Shown: piece after piece, positions 44,452 to 53,022 of the stretch
Layout: the number at the start of each line of letters is the position of its first letter
How positions within the stretch are numbered: position 1 is the stretch's first letter
NCBI GenBank assembly: GCA_031415055.1
Contig: JANOQZ010000024.1
Location: forward strand, 77,328 to 141,327
Length of the DNA stretch: 64,000 nucleotides
Direction: 5' to 3'
DNA from: JANMOK01 sp031415055
GTDB taxonomy: Bacteria > Pseudomonadota > Alphaproteobacteria > Rhodobacterales > Rhodobacteraceae
Made by a program: the position numbers and the translations under genes
The notes under the pieces: generated by a model
Databases searched by the model: none
What the model was told of the DNA's origin: nothing
The model's input: only the letters and a program-made list of their open reading frames with translations

Positions 44452-45197
44452 TGGCGATGGCGTTGCGGCTGATCCTTGCGCTGCTGCTAGGCCTTTGGGC
44501 CCAGCAAGTATCGGCGCAAACTCTCGAAAACCTGTCCGAATCCGACCGCGTTATCCTGCAAAGCGAAATCCGTGCTTACCTGCTCGATCACCCCGAATTG
44601 GTGTTTGAGATGGTGAAAATCATCGAAGATCGCAAAGCCTTAGACCAGGTTGCCCTCGACACTGCCGCCGTCAACGCCAATGCCACCGAACTGTTTGACG
44701 ACGGTTTTTCCTATGTCGGCGGCAACCCCAACGGCGACGTCACCGTGGTCGAATTCCTCGACTACAAATGCGCCTATTGCAAAAAGGCCCATGACGAAGT
44801 GGCCGAACTGATCCGATCAGATGTCAACATTCGCTACATCGTCAAGGAATTCCCCATTCTCGGCCCCGAATCCGAACTCGGCGCTCGCGCAGCCCTGTCC
44901 GTCCTCGCCACTGCACCCCAAGCCTTCCCTAAATTCCACGACCAACTCATGCGCTTTAACGGCCCGATTAACGAACAAACCCTCGCAAGCATCGCCGCCG
45001 ACGCCGGTGCCGACCCCAACCGAATGATCGAAGGAATGGGTGCGGAACACGTCAGCTTCATCATCAACGCCAATCGTGCCCTTGCCCGCAAAATGCAAGT
45101 CGACGGCACCCCAATGTTCGTCATCGGCACCCAAATGCAACGCGGCTATGCCTCCCTATCCGACATGCAAGCCAGCGTCGCCCAAGCCCGCCAGTAG
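44451..45197 (+). CDS. DsbA/Com1-type periplasmic thiol oxidoreductase
   Basis: 248 residues from ATG 44451, which overlaps the rne stop. A signal peptide (MAMALRLILALLLGLWAQQVSAQ) is followed by a helical lead-in and a thioredoxin fold with EFLDYKCAYCKKAH (CxxC = CAYC) and a cis-Pro at DGTPMFVIG. It introduces or shuffles disulfides in exported proteins. Coupling to rne is likely incidental operon structure. The stop codon lies inside a hairpin repeat. Confidence 0.9.
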   Translation: MAMALRLILALLLGLWAQQVSAQTLENLSESDRVILQSEIRAYLLDHPELVFEMVKIIEDRKALDQVALDTAAVNANATELFDDGFSYVGGNPNGDVTVVEFLDYKCAYCKKAHDEVAELIRSDVNIRYIVKEFPILGPESELGARAALSVLATAPQAFPKFHDQLMRFNGPINEQTLASIAADAGADPNRMIEGMGAEHVSFIINANRALARKMQVDGTPMFVIGTQMQRGYASLSDMQASVAQARQ

Positions 45198-45217
45198 GGT
45201 GCGCGCTCGCACGCACC
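45194..45217. repeat. 24-bp hairpin repeat (GTAGGGTGCG type), second copy
   Basis: GTAGGGTGCGCGCTCGCACG then CACC, overlapping the DsbA TAG stop at 45195-45197. It matches the copy at 13702-13725 at 22 of 24 positions. Confidence 0.7.
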
Positions 45218-45340
45218 GCTTCACTTCCCCCAACACCCCCAAACCCATCATTTCCTGTTTCCCCAAAACACATCCCAGTCTATAGAGAAGCCAAAGACTA
45301 ACCCGCGCAGGCAATGTCTCGCAAAAACAACGAGGGGCGG

Positions 45341-45832
45341 ATGAGCAACAAACCCTATGAAACCGACGTGGCTTTCGTCAAAGCTTTGGCCGAACTTCTG
45401 CGCGCCAACGACTTGACCGAACTGCAAGTCAAACGCGAATTTGGCGAGAACGATACGCTCAACATCACCGTGTCGCGCAAAATCGCTGCCGCCCCCATCA
45501 GTATAGCTATGCCCGTCGCGCACCACGCGCCCGCTCAACAAGCGCCGCCACCAACTGCTTCCGCCCCCGGCCACAGCCATTCCGACCCTGCCGATCACCC
45601 CGATGCGGTCAAGTCACCCATGGTCGGCACCGCCTTTCTCGCCGCCGAACCCGGCGCTGCCGCCTTCATCAAAGTCGGCGACACAGTGAAGGAAGGCCAA
45701 ACCCTGCTGATCATCGAAGCGATGAAAACCATGAACCAAATCCCCTCACCCAAAGCCGGTCGCGTCTTGCGTATTCTGGTCGAGGACGGCTCACCCGTCG
45801 AATTCGGCGAACCGCTTTTGATCCTCGAATAG
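45341..45832 (+). CDS. accB: acetyl-CoA carboxylase biotin carboxyl carrier protein
   Basis: 163 residues from ATG 45341 (MSNKPYETDVAFVKALAELLRANDLTE), AGGGG just upstream; the frame to 45314 lacks support. A Pro/Ala linker (about 60-90) leads to the biotinyl domain with the biotin Lys in IIEAMKTMNQI. It carries CO2 from AccC to the carboxyltransferase for malonyl-CoA. accC follows after 9 bp. Confidence 0.96.
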   Translation: MSNKPYETDVAFVKALAELLRANDLTELQVKREFGENDTLNITVSRKIAAAPISIAMPVAHHAPAQQAPPPTASAPGHSHSDPADHPDAVKSPMVGTAFLAAEPGAAAFIKVGDTVKEGQTLLIIEAMKTMNQIPSPKAGRVLRILVEDGSPVEFGEPLLILE

Positions 45833-45841
45833 GCGGCATAC

Positions 45842-47188
45842 ATGTTTTCCAAAATCCTCATCGCCAACCGCGGCGAAATCGCGCTTCGCATCATCCGCGC
45901 TTGTCAGGAAATGGGCATCCAAACCGTCGCCGTCCATTCCACCGCCGACGCCGACGCCATGCATGTGCGTATGGCCGATGAAAGCGTCTGCATCGGCCCG
46001 CCACCCAGCTCGCAATCTTACCTCTCCGTTCCCGCCATCATCTCAGCTTGCGAGATAACTGGCGCGGAAGCCATCCATCCCGGCTATGGTTTCATGTCGG
46101 AAAACGCCAATTTCGTTTCCATCGTCGAAGACCACGGCATTACCTTCATCGGCCCCAAAGCCGCCCATATCAACATCATGGGCGACAAGATCACCGCCAA
46201 GACGACGATGAAAAATCTGGGTGTGCCCTGCGTCCCCGGTTCCGACGGTGGCGTCGCAACGCATGAAGAAGCCGCCAAAATCGCCGAAAAACTGGTCTAT
46301 CCGGTTATCGTCAAAGCAACGGCAGGCGGTGGTGGTCGCGGCATGAAAGTTGCCCGCGACGCCTCCGAAATGGAAGTTGCCTTCCGTTCCGCTCGCGCCG
46401 AAGCCAAATCCGCCTTTGGCAACGATGAAGTCTATCTGGAAAAATACCTGACGCTGCCGCGACATATCGAAATCCAAGTTTTCGGCGATGGTCGCGGCAA
46501 AGCCGTCCACCTTGGCGAACGCGATTGCTCGCTGCAGCGACGGCACCAGAAGGTGCTGGAAGAAAGCACATCCCCCGCCATCGACGCCAAGACTCGCGCC
46601 AAAATCGGCAAGACCTGCGCCGATGCCATTGCCGAAATCGGCTATTCCGGCGCTGGCACCATCGAATTCCTCTATGAACGCGGCGAATTCTTCTTCATCG
46701 AAATGAACACCCGCCTGCAAGTCGAACACCCGGTCACCGAGGCAGTCTATGGCATCGACCTTGTGCGCGAACAAATCCGCGTCGCGGCCGGCGAGGAAAT
46801 GTCTTTCCGCCAGGAAGACCTCATCCCGAATGGTCATTCCATCGAATGCCGGATCAACGCCGAGAAACTACCCGACTTCCGCCCCTGCCCCGGTCGCGTC
46901 AACGGCTTCCACGCCCCCGGCGGGCTTGGCGTGCGCATGGATTCGGCGCTCTACGCCGGTTACTCAATCCCGCCCTATTACGACAGTTTGATCGGCAAAC
47001 TCATCGTCCACGCCCCTGATCGTCCCGCCGCCATCGCGCGACTTCGGCGTGCCTTGAACGAACTGGTGGTTGACGGAATCGACACAACAACGCCGCTTTT
47101 TCATCGTCTATTGGCGAATGACGATGTGATAGCTGGAAATTACAACATTCATTGGCTCGAGAAATGGTTGGAAGCGACCGCAGAATAA
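45842..47188 (+). CDS. accC: acetyl-CoA carboxylase biotin carboxylase
   Basis: 448 residues, normal length. ATP-dependent carboxylation of AccB biotin. MFSKILIANRGEIALRIIRACQEMG opens the N domain; ATP-grasp has KATAGGGGRGMKVA and YLEKYL; the active-site stretch RDCSLQRRHQKVLEE and EMNTRLQVEHPVTE complete it. Same operon as accB. Confidence 0.97.
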   Translation: MFSKILIANRGEIALRIIRACQEMGIQTVAVHSTADADAMHVRMADESVCIGPPPSSQSYLSVPAIISACEITGAEAIHPGYGFMSENANFVSIVEDHGITFIGPKAAHINIMGDKITAKTTMKNLGVPCVPGSDGGVATHEEAAKIAEKLVYPVIVKATAGGGGRGMKVARDASEMEVAFRSARAEAKSAFGNDEVYLEKYLTLPRHIEIQVFGDGRGKAVHLGERDCSLQRRHQKVLEESTSPAIDAKTRAKIGKTCADAIAEIGYSGAGTIEFLYERGEFFFIEMNTRLQVEHPVTEAVYGIDLVREQIRVAAGEEMSFRQEDLIPNGHSIECRINAEKLPDFRPCPGRVNGFHAPGGLGVRMDSALYAGYSIPPYYDSLIGKLIVHAPDRPAAIARLRRALNELVVDGIDTTTPLFHRLLANDDVIAGNYNIHWLEKWLEATAE

Positions 47189-47198
47189 GGCCCGCGCG

Positions 47199-47855
47199 AT
47201 GAGCGGCATGCGCGATGACCTAGAGATTACCCCGACCCTGATCTTAAGGGCCTATGCTGCTGGCGTATTTCCCATGGCCGACAGCGCCATGGCTGAGGAC
47301 ATATTTTGGGTCGATCCCAAAAAACGCGGCGTTCTGCCGCTGGATAAATTCCACCTGTCTGCCAGCTTGAAGAAACGCGCTTTGAAGGCCGACTTTGAAG
47401 TGCGCGTCAACACCGCCTTCCCGCGCGTTGTCGCCGCTTGTGCCGACAGACCGGAAACGTGGATCAACGCCGAGATCAACGACCATTTCTGCACGTTGTA
47501 TCGTATGGGCTACGCCCATTCGGTTGAAATCTGGATTCACGACAATTTGGTTGGCGGCCTTTACGGCATCGCCATGGGCGGGGCATTCTTTGGCGAAAGC
47601 ATGTTCTCGCGCCAGCGCGACACGTCAAAACTGGCGATGCTGGCGCTAGTGGCCCGACTGAAAGCCGGTGGTTTCAAACTGCTGGACACCCAATTCGTCA
47701 CCGACCACCTTATTTCACTGGGTGGCGTCGAAATTTCGCGTGCCGAATATCACAAACGCCTTGAACATGCGTTGAACGAGCACGGCGACTTCTGGAAACT
47801 TGACCGTAAAACCACCGCTTACGATTTGGTGCAGTTGATCACCCAAACGTCGTAA
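47199..47855 (+). CDS. aat: leucyl/phenylalanyl-tRNA--protein transferase
   Basis: 218 residues. Adds Leu or Phe to N-terminal Arg/Lys of proteins, making N-degrons read by ClpS-ClpAP. LILRAYAAGVFPMAD, ILYWVDPKKRGVLPLD-type residues (IFWVDPKKRGVLPLDKFHLS), GVGGLYGIAMGGAFFGESMFSR-type segment and LLDTQFVTDHLISLGGVEISRAEYH are family marks. It follows accC by 10 bp; its 3' end overlaps the convergent DUF2155 gene by 37 bp. Confidence 0.95.
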   Translation: MSGMRDDLEITPTLILRAYAAGVFPMADSAMAEDIFWVDPKKRGVLPLDKFHLSASLKKRALKADFEVRVNTAFPRVVAACADRPETWINAEINDHFCTLYRMGYAHSVEIWIHDNLVGGLYGIAMGGAFFGESMFSRQRDTSKLAMLALVARLKAGGFKLLDTQFVTDHLISLGGVEISRAEYHKRLEHALNEHGDFWKLDRKTTAYDLVQLITQTS

Positions 47856-48196
47856 CGTGGATGGTCTAACGCCGACAATGCCGGACTAGAACCAAACATC
47901 CAGCCCTTGAAACGCGGTTCGGCCTCACGAATATCGCGGATTTCAACCAATGCCACCGCCTCACCACCAATGTCGCCATCGGTGTAAAGGCAGGCATCCA
48001 GTTTGATCTCCAATCGTTCAAACGCCACGGTTTGGCCAACGGCGATGCTGAACTCGATCACTTTGGAACTCATCTTGTCCAGCCCGCGCATCACTACGCC
48101 GTCGCCATCGACCATTGCAGTATTGGCGTCTTGGGCAAAAGCAAACACCGGCCACAGTGCGACGAGCAAAAACTTACTTGGGCGCATCGGTGACAA
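47819..48196 (-). CDS. DUF2155 periplasmic protein
   Basis: 125 residues with a signal peptide (ending PVFAFAQ). The family segment VVMRGLDKMSSKVIEFSIAVGQTVAFERLEIKLDACLYT and the C-terminal FKGWMFGSSPALSALDHPRYDVWVINC are well kept; two Cys may form a disulfide. Function unknown; in Rhodobacterales it sits beside an MlaD-like gene and NDUFA12, as here. Its start lies inside the mlaD-like gene (23-bp overlap). Confidence 0.85.
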   Translation of the reverse strand: MSPMRPSKFLLVALWPVFAFAQDANTAMVDGDGVVMRGLDKMSSKVIEFSIAVGQTVAFERLEIKLDACLYTDGDIGGEAVALVEIRDIREAEPRFKGWMFGSSPALSALDHPRYDVWVINCTKS

Positions 48197-48623
48197 ACTT
48201 CATCAACAGGTTCAAAAACGAAATCGCCCCTTGGGTGTTCAAAATCTCCTCCCCCGGCTCCAACATGAAATCCGATGCACCCGGCGTAATCTCCAGAAAC
48301 GTGCCCCCCAACAACCCTTCGGTGGAAACTTTCGCCTCGCTGTCATCGGGCAATTCGATTCCCTGCAATACTGTAAACGCCGTATGCGCTTGATAAGTTT
48401 CGCGGTCCAAATCCATTGCCGTCACCGTGCCGATCTTGACCCCGGCCAGCCGCACATCGGTGCCCACCGAAACGCCCTCTGCCGAGCGAAAATTGGCGAT
48501 TACTTCGTAATGATCTGCGCCGCCGCCGCTATATCCCGATGATTTGCCCGCATAGACCAAAAAACCCGCAGCGGTGGCCAAAACCACAGCTCCAATCAGT
48601 GTTTCGGCAGCATTGCCAGCCAT
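48174..48623 (-). CDS. mlaD: MlaD-like MCE-domain protein
   Basis: 149 residues. One N-terminal membrane helix (AAETLIGAVVLATAAGFLVYAG) anchors a single MCE domain (YEVIANFRSAEGVSVGTDVRLAGVKIGTVTAMDLD ... STEGLLGGTFLEITPG). In the Mla system it binds phospholipid between outer membrane and the MlaFEDB ABC complex. No other mla genes are in view. Confidence 0.88.
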   Translation of the reverse strand: MAGNAAETLIGAVVLATAAGFLVYAGKSSGYSGGGADHYEVIANFRSAEGVSVGTDVRLAGVKIGTVTAMDLDRETYQAHTAFTVLQGIELPDDSEAKVSTEGLLGGTFLEITPGASDFMLEPGEEILNTQGAISFLNLLMKFVTDAPK

Positions 48624-48632
48624 GCTCGCCCC

Positions 48633-49007
48633 CTATTCCGGCTGCCAAGCCTCATAGTCCCGCGCCCTCTCCGGCGCCGCCGTCAAAATTGACCCCGGCG
48701 GTCGATAGGCCAAATCCGTTCCCGTCAGATTGGGCACGTGCGGCAATTGCCAGTCGCGCCGCAACAGTGGTGCATTGCTGGGCCGCGCATCAAACGTGTG
48801 GTGCAACCAACCATGCCAATCGGGCGACACCCTGCTGGCCTCCGCCTCGCCATTGAAAATCACCCAGCGCCGTTTGCCATCTTTGGTCTGATAAAACTTG
48901 TTGCCCGCTTCATCCTCGCCCACATGCTGCCCATGCCGCCAAGTGTGGAACCTCGTCCCCAACGTCTGCCCGTTCCACCACGTCAGCACCTGCAACAAAA
49001 ATTTCAT
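48633..49007 (-). CDS. NDUFA12-like complex I subunit
   Basis: 124 residues. QVLTWWNGQTLGTRFHTWRHGQHVGEDEAGNKFYQ and RRWVIFNGEAEASRVSPDWHGWLHHTFD match the NDUFA12/B17.2 supernumerary subunit that alphaproteobacteria share with mitochondria. It binds the peripheral arm of NADH dehydrogenase. It precedes the mlaD-like gene by 9 bp in this known cluster. Confidence 0.92.
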   Translation of the reverse strand: MKFLLQVLTWWNGQTLGTRFHTWRHGQHVGEDEAGNKFYQTKDGKRRWVIFNGEAEASRVSPDWHGWLHHTFDARPSNAPLLRRDWQLPHVPNLTGTDLAYRPPGSILTAAPERARDYEAWQPE

Positions 49008-49134
49008 CGGGCTTGTCCATTCAATCGGTTTCGTCCGGAATATGGACTGGATTGTGGGGGAAGGTCTAGGGGCAGGTTCAAACAGGTTGGATGCAACTAT
49101 TTTTTCGTCGCATTGTTTGCCTGTAGCAATTTGT

Positions 49135-49157
49135 TCATCATTTAGTATGCTTGATGA
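49135..49157. promoter_or_regulatory. inverted repeat upstream of the methyltransferase
   Basis: TCATCA (49135-49140) and TGATGA (49152-49157) separated by 11 bp, 37 bp upstream of the start in an AT-rich stretch. A possible operator; no controller gene is adjacent. Confidence 0.3.
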
Positions 49158-49194
49158 GACAACTAACAGCCCGTAGCATCGAAAGCCGTGCTTG

Positions 49195-50160
49195 ATGGAT
49201 TCAATCGAACTTTGCGCCGGTGCTGGTGGGCAAGCTTTGGGGCTGGAACAATCCGGATTTGACCATCACGCCTTGGTTGAAATTGACGAATCTTGTCGGC
49301 AAACATTGGCGCTCAATCGCCCCCATTGGAACGTGGTTTCCGGAGCCCAATCCGATCTGGAACATTTCGTCGGCAAACCCTACAAAGGCGTCGATCTTGT
49401 CGCCGGTGGCCTTCCTTGCCCGCCATTCTCGGTCGCAGGCAAACAACTTGGCAAGGACGACGAACGCAATCTATTTCCCCACGCCCTGCGCATCGTTGAT
49501 GAAACCCGCCCAAAAGTTATTCTCATCGAAAATGTGCGCGGTTTCCTTGACCCAATCTTCGCCGACTATCGGGAAGAACTCCGGCAAAGTTTCCGTACCT
49601 TAGGTTATCAAGCCGATTGGCGATTGTTGAACGCCCGCGACTTTGGGGTTTCGCAGTCGCGCCCTAGGGTGGCGATTATCGCAATGCGAAATGACATTAG
49701 CGATAAATTTGCTTGGCCAACTCCGTTGCGGGTCACACCAATAACCGTGGGCAAACTTATCTTAGATCAAATGAAGGCCAACAACTGGATCGGTGCCGAC
49801 GCTTGGTCCCAACGCGCCAATGCTATTGCCCCCACCATTGTCGGCGGATCAAAAAAACACGGCGGCCCCGACCTTGGCCCCACCCGTGCCCGCGCCGCAT
49901 GGGCGGTTTTAGGCGTTGATGGTCGAGGTATCGCTAATGAACCACCGACACGTGATTTCGTCGGAATGCCCCGCCTGACTACGCAGATGGTCGCCCGCAT
50001 CCAAGGCTTTCCTGATGACTGGCAGTTCTACGGCAAAAAGACCGCCGCCTATCGCCAAATTGGCAATGCGTTTTCCCCGCCAGTCGCCGCTGCATTGGGT
50101 CAGGCCCTTGGTTTAGCTTTGGGCGGCGCGGTGCGGTCGCGCAACTCTGCTTTCGCTTAA
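49195..50160 (+). CDS. DNA (cytosine-5) methyltransferase
   Basis: 321 residues from ATG 49195; TTG 49192 gives one extra residue. All main motifs are in order: I SIELCAGAGGQALGLE, IV GGLPCPPFSVAGKQ (catalytic Cys), VI ENVRGF, VIII QSRPRVAI, IX/X QMVARIQGFPDDW and GNAFSPPVAAALG. It should protect the site cut by the neighbouring HNH protein; specificity cannot be read. The start of the next gene is 1 base after its stop. Confidence 0.95.
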   Translation: MDSIELCAGAGGQALGLEQSGFDHHALVEIDESCRQTLALNRPHWNVVSGAQSDLEHFVGKPYKGVDLVAGGLPCPPFSVAGKQLGKDDERNLFPHALRIVDETRPKVILIENVRGFLDPIFADYREELRQSFRTLGYQADWRLLNARDFGVSQSRPRVAIIAMRNDISDKFAWPTPLRVTPITVGKLILDQMKANNWIGADAWSQRANAIAPTIVGGSKKHGGPDLGPTRARAAWAVLGVDGRGIANEPPTRDFVGMPRLTTQMVARIQGFPDDWQFYGKKTAAYRQIGNAFSPPVAAALGQALGLALGGAVRSRNSAFA

Positions 50161-50161
50161 A

Positions 50162-50716
50162 ATGAGTGCCCGCGATAAACTTCGCGCCCACTTTCTTGCC
50201 AATATCGGTCGAGTTATGGACTCAACCGAATTACGCAAAATTTCCGGCGACATCGCAGAATGGGCGCGACGCATCCGTGAACTTCGCAACGAAGAGGGCT
50301 ACCGCATCCTCACCAACAATGACTTGGCAGAACTGAAACCCGGCCAGTATCTGTTGAAATCCGCAAAACCTGAACCGGCGTTTGAACGCAATATTTCCAA
50401 AGAAACTCGCGCCTTCGTTTTGGACCGAAACGGTTTCACCTGCCAAATGTGCGGCGCCGTCGCAGGCGAACCGCATCCCCAAGACGCCAACCGTAAAACC
50501 CGACTTCACATTGGCCATATCATCGACAAATCGCTGGGTGGCGCAGACGAACCATCAAACTTGCGAGCACTTTGTTCGCTTTGCAACGAGGGTGCCGCCA
50601 ACATCACCCAAACCCGACCATCGCAAATTCGACTTCTCACCGATATCCGCCGCGCTACCAAAGCCGATCAAATCGCGGTGCTGGATTGCCTGAAAACCAA
50701 GTTTCCGGATAAATAG
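50162..50716 (+). CDS. HNH endonuclease, probable restriction partner
   Basis: 184 residues. The C-terminal half is an HNH domain: CQMCGA (zinc Cys pair), THIGHIIDKSLGGADEPSNLRALC (here LHIGHIIDK, catalytic His) and CSLC. The N-terminal half (about 1-90) is helical and could recognise DNA. Tandem with a C5 methyltransferase, this is most simply a small type II restriction-modification system. The pair lies between NDUFA12 and clpX, where no such genes are expected. Confidence 0.88.
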   Translation: MSARDKLRAHFLANIGRVMDSTELRKISGDIAEWARRIRELRNEEGYRILTNNDLAELKPGQYLLKSAKPEPAFERNISKETRAFVLDRNGFTCQMCGAVAGEPHPQDANRKTRLHIGHIIDKSLGGADEPSNLRALCSLCNEGAANITQTRPSQIRLLTDIRRATKADQIAVLDCLKTKFPDK

Positions 50717-50827
50717 TCGTCAGAAAAACGATAGGGGCAGCCATCGCCACCCCTTCGCACCTGTTTCCTGTCGCTAGGAGACGGACATTGTTTCCAACGC
50801 CGCAAACCAACTTCCAACCCACCAACC

Positions 50828-52093
50828 CTACCCCGCGCTGGCAGCCTCTTTCTTGCTCTCTGAATAAATCAACAACGGGTCGCCGTCGCGCATGATGGCG
50901 TCTTCGTTGACAACCACTTCTTCCACACCCGAAAGGCTGGGCAAATCAAACATCGTGTCCAGCAACACTTCTTCCATGATGGATCGCAGGCCCCGCGCCC
51001 CGGTGCGCCGGGTGATCGCCCGCGCCGCAATCGCGCGCAAAGCATCGGTGGTAAACGTCAAAGCCACGTCTTCCATCTCAAACAGCCGCTGATATTGCTT
51101 GACCAGCGCGTTCTTCGGCTCGGTCAGAATGGTGATCAGCGCCTTTTCATCCAGATCGGTCAGTGTCGCAATCACCGGCAAGCGGCCAACAAATTCCGGG
51201 ATCAACCCGAATTTCAGCAAATCTTCCGGCTCCAGCTCACCCAGCAACTCACCCACACGGCGCTCGTCCGGGTCTTTCACATCAGCGCCAAAACCCATCG
51301 CCGAACCCTTGTTGCGTTGGGCAATGATCTTGTCCAAGCCCGAAAACGCTCCGCCGCAGATGAACAGAATGTTCGTCGTGTCGACCTGCAAGAATTCCTG
51401 CTGCGGATGCTTGCGTCCGCCTTGCGGTGGCACCGAGGCAACGGTGCCTTCCATGATTTTCAGCAGCGCCTGCTGCACACCCTCACCCGAGACATCGCGG
51501 GTAATCGACGGGTTGTCAGACTTCCTCGAAATCTTGTCCACTTCGTCGATGTAAACAATCCCGCGCTGCGCCCGTTCGACGTTGTATTCGGCCGATTGCA
51601 GCAGCTTCAGGATGATGTTCTCGACATCCTCGCCCACATAACCCGCTTCGGTCAGCGTCGTGGCATCGGCCATTGTGAACGGCACTTCCAATATCCGCGC
51701 CAAGGTCTGCGCCAGCAAGGTTTTGCCACAACCGGTCGGCCCAATCAGCAATATGTTGCTTTTTGCCAATTCCACATCGGGGTTTTTCGCGGCGTGGTTC
51801 AACCGTTTGAAATGGTTGTGAACAGCCACAGACAGCACCCGCTTGGCCACTTCCTGACCAATCACATAATCATTTAGCACGTCGCAAATATCATGCGGCG
51901 ACGGCACACCATCGGTTGATTTCAAGGGGTTTCCCTTGGTTTCTTCCTTGATGATGTCCATGCATAACTCGACGCATTCATCGCAGATGAACACGGTCGG
52001 TCCTGCAATCAGCTTGCGCACTTCGTGCTGGCTTTTGCCGCAAAACGAGCAATACAGCGTGTTCTTTGAATCCGACGAGTTGGATTTACTCAT
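50828..52093 (-). CDS. clpX: ClpX, ATP-dependent unfoldase of ClpXP
   Basis: 421 residues. An N-terminal C4 zinc-binding domain (CSFCGKSQHEV ... CDECVELC) precedes the AAA+ core: Walker A GPTGCGKTLLAQT, Walker B VYIDEVDKI, pore loop GYVGEDVENI, IGF-type ClpP loop within AMGFGADV and sensor 2 GARGLRSI. It unfolds tagged substrates such as CtrA in this lineage. clpP lies 137 bp upstream on the same strand. Confidence 0.97.
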   Translation of the reverse strand: MSKSNSSDSKNTLYCSFCGKSQHEVRKLIAGPTVFICDECVELCMDIIKEETKGNPLKSTDGVPSPHDICDVLNDYVIGQEVAKRVLSVAVHNHFKRLNHAAKNPDVELAKSNILLIGPTGCGKTLLAQTLARILEVPFTMADATTLTEAGYVGEDVENIILKLLQSAEYNVERAQRGIVYIDEVDKISRKSDNPSITRDVSGEGVQQALLKIMEGTVASVPPQGGRKHPQQEFLQVDTTNILFICGGAFSGLDKIIAQRNKGSAMGFGADVKDPDERRVGELLGELEPEDLLKFGLIPEFVGRLPVIATLTDLDEKALITILTEPKNALVKQYQRLFEMEDVALTFTTDALRAIAARAITRRTGARGLRSIMEEVLLDTMFDLPSLSGVEEVVVNEDAIMRDGDPLLIYSESKKEAASAG

Positions 52094-52229
52094 TCTAGTC
52101 TCCTAACCTGGATAGCGCGTCTGAACGCTTCAATCCCGGCTTTCGCCCCAAGCACCATAGACGCGATTATAAATGACAATCGCGCCGTGAACAATATCGC
52201 AGCTACATCAAGAAAATGTTGAAAATGTG

Positions 52230-52859
52230 TTAGGCATCGGCATCTGCCGCGGCCCCGCGTTCACTGACGATTTCATCAATCAAACCCCAGTCTTTCGCCA
52301 TTTGCGCGGTCATGAAATTGTCGCGCTCCAGCGCTTTTTCTACCGCCGCATAGCTTTGACCCGTGTGTTTTTCGTAAATTTCGTTCAAGCGTTTCTTTAA
52401 GGCTTCGGTTTCCCGGGCGTGGATCAAAATATCGGTCGCCTGCCCCTGATAACCACCGCTCGGCTGATGCACCATGATGCGGCTATTGGGCAATGAAAAC
52501 CGTTTGCCCTTCGCCCCCGCCGTCAACAACAGCGACCCCATCGAGGCCGCCTGCCCGATGCACAGGGTCGAGACCTGCGGGCGAATATACTGCATCGTAT
52601 CATAAATCGCCAAACCACTGGTCACCACGCCGCCGGGTGAGTTGATGTACATGGCGATGTCTTTTTTTGGGTTCTCGGCTTCCAGAAACAGCAATTGCGC
52701 TGCCACCAGCGTCGCCATTCCGTCTTCAACGACGCCGGACACGAAAATGATCCGTTCTTTCAGCAAACGACTGAATATGTCATAAGCCCGCTCACCGCGA
52801 GCCGTCTGCTCGACCACCATCGGAACCAGATTCATGTAATGCTCAACGGGGTCTCTCAT
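52230..52859 (-). CDS. clpP: ClpP, proteolytic subunit
   Basis: 209 residues from ATG 52859 (MRDPVEHYMNLVPMVVEQT). Serine protease of ClpXP/ClpAP with Ser in GQAASMGSLLL, His in MVHQPSGGYQG and Asp in the C-terminal RDNFMTAQ block. It precedes clpX; the gap may hold a separate clpX promoter. Confidence 0.97.
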   Translation of the reverse strand: MRDPVEHYMNLVPMVVEQTARGERAYDIFSRLLKERIIFVSGVVEDGMATLVAAQLLFLEAENPKKDIAMYINSPGGVVTSGLAIYDTMQYIRPQVSTLCIGQAASMGSLLLTAGAKGKRFSLPNSRIMVHQPSGGYQGQATDILIHARETEALKKRLNEIYEKHTGQSYAAVEKALERDNFMTAQMAKDWGLIDEIVSERGAAADADA

Positions 52860-52971
52860 ACGGGGTTCCTTAGTCTGGTTATGACCCCTGCATAGGGTCG
52901 GAAACATGAATATAAGGTTTAGTCATGGCCAGCGGGGTCTGCAAGGGCGCGGCTAGGGAAATCGGACCCAC

Positions 52972-53000
52972 AAAAGAAAACGGGGCCGTGATGGCCCCGT
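52972..53000 (-). terminator. Rho-independent terminator after tig
   Basis: Minus strand ACGGGGCC-ATCAC-GGCCCCGT followed by TTTCTTTTG; 23 bp past the tig stop. Confidence 0.8.
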
Positions 53001-53022
53001 CTGCTGTTGCAGATTGGGAAAA

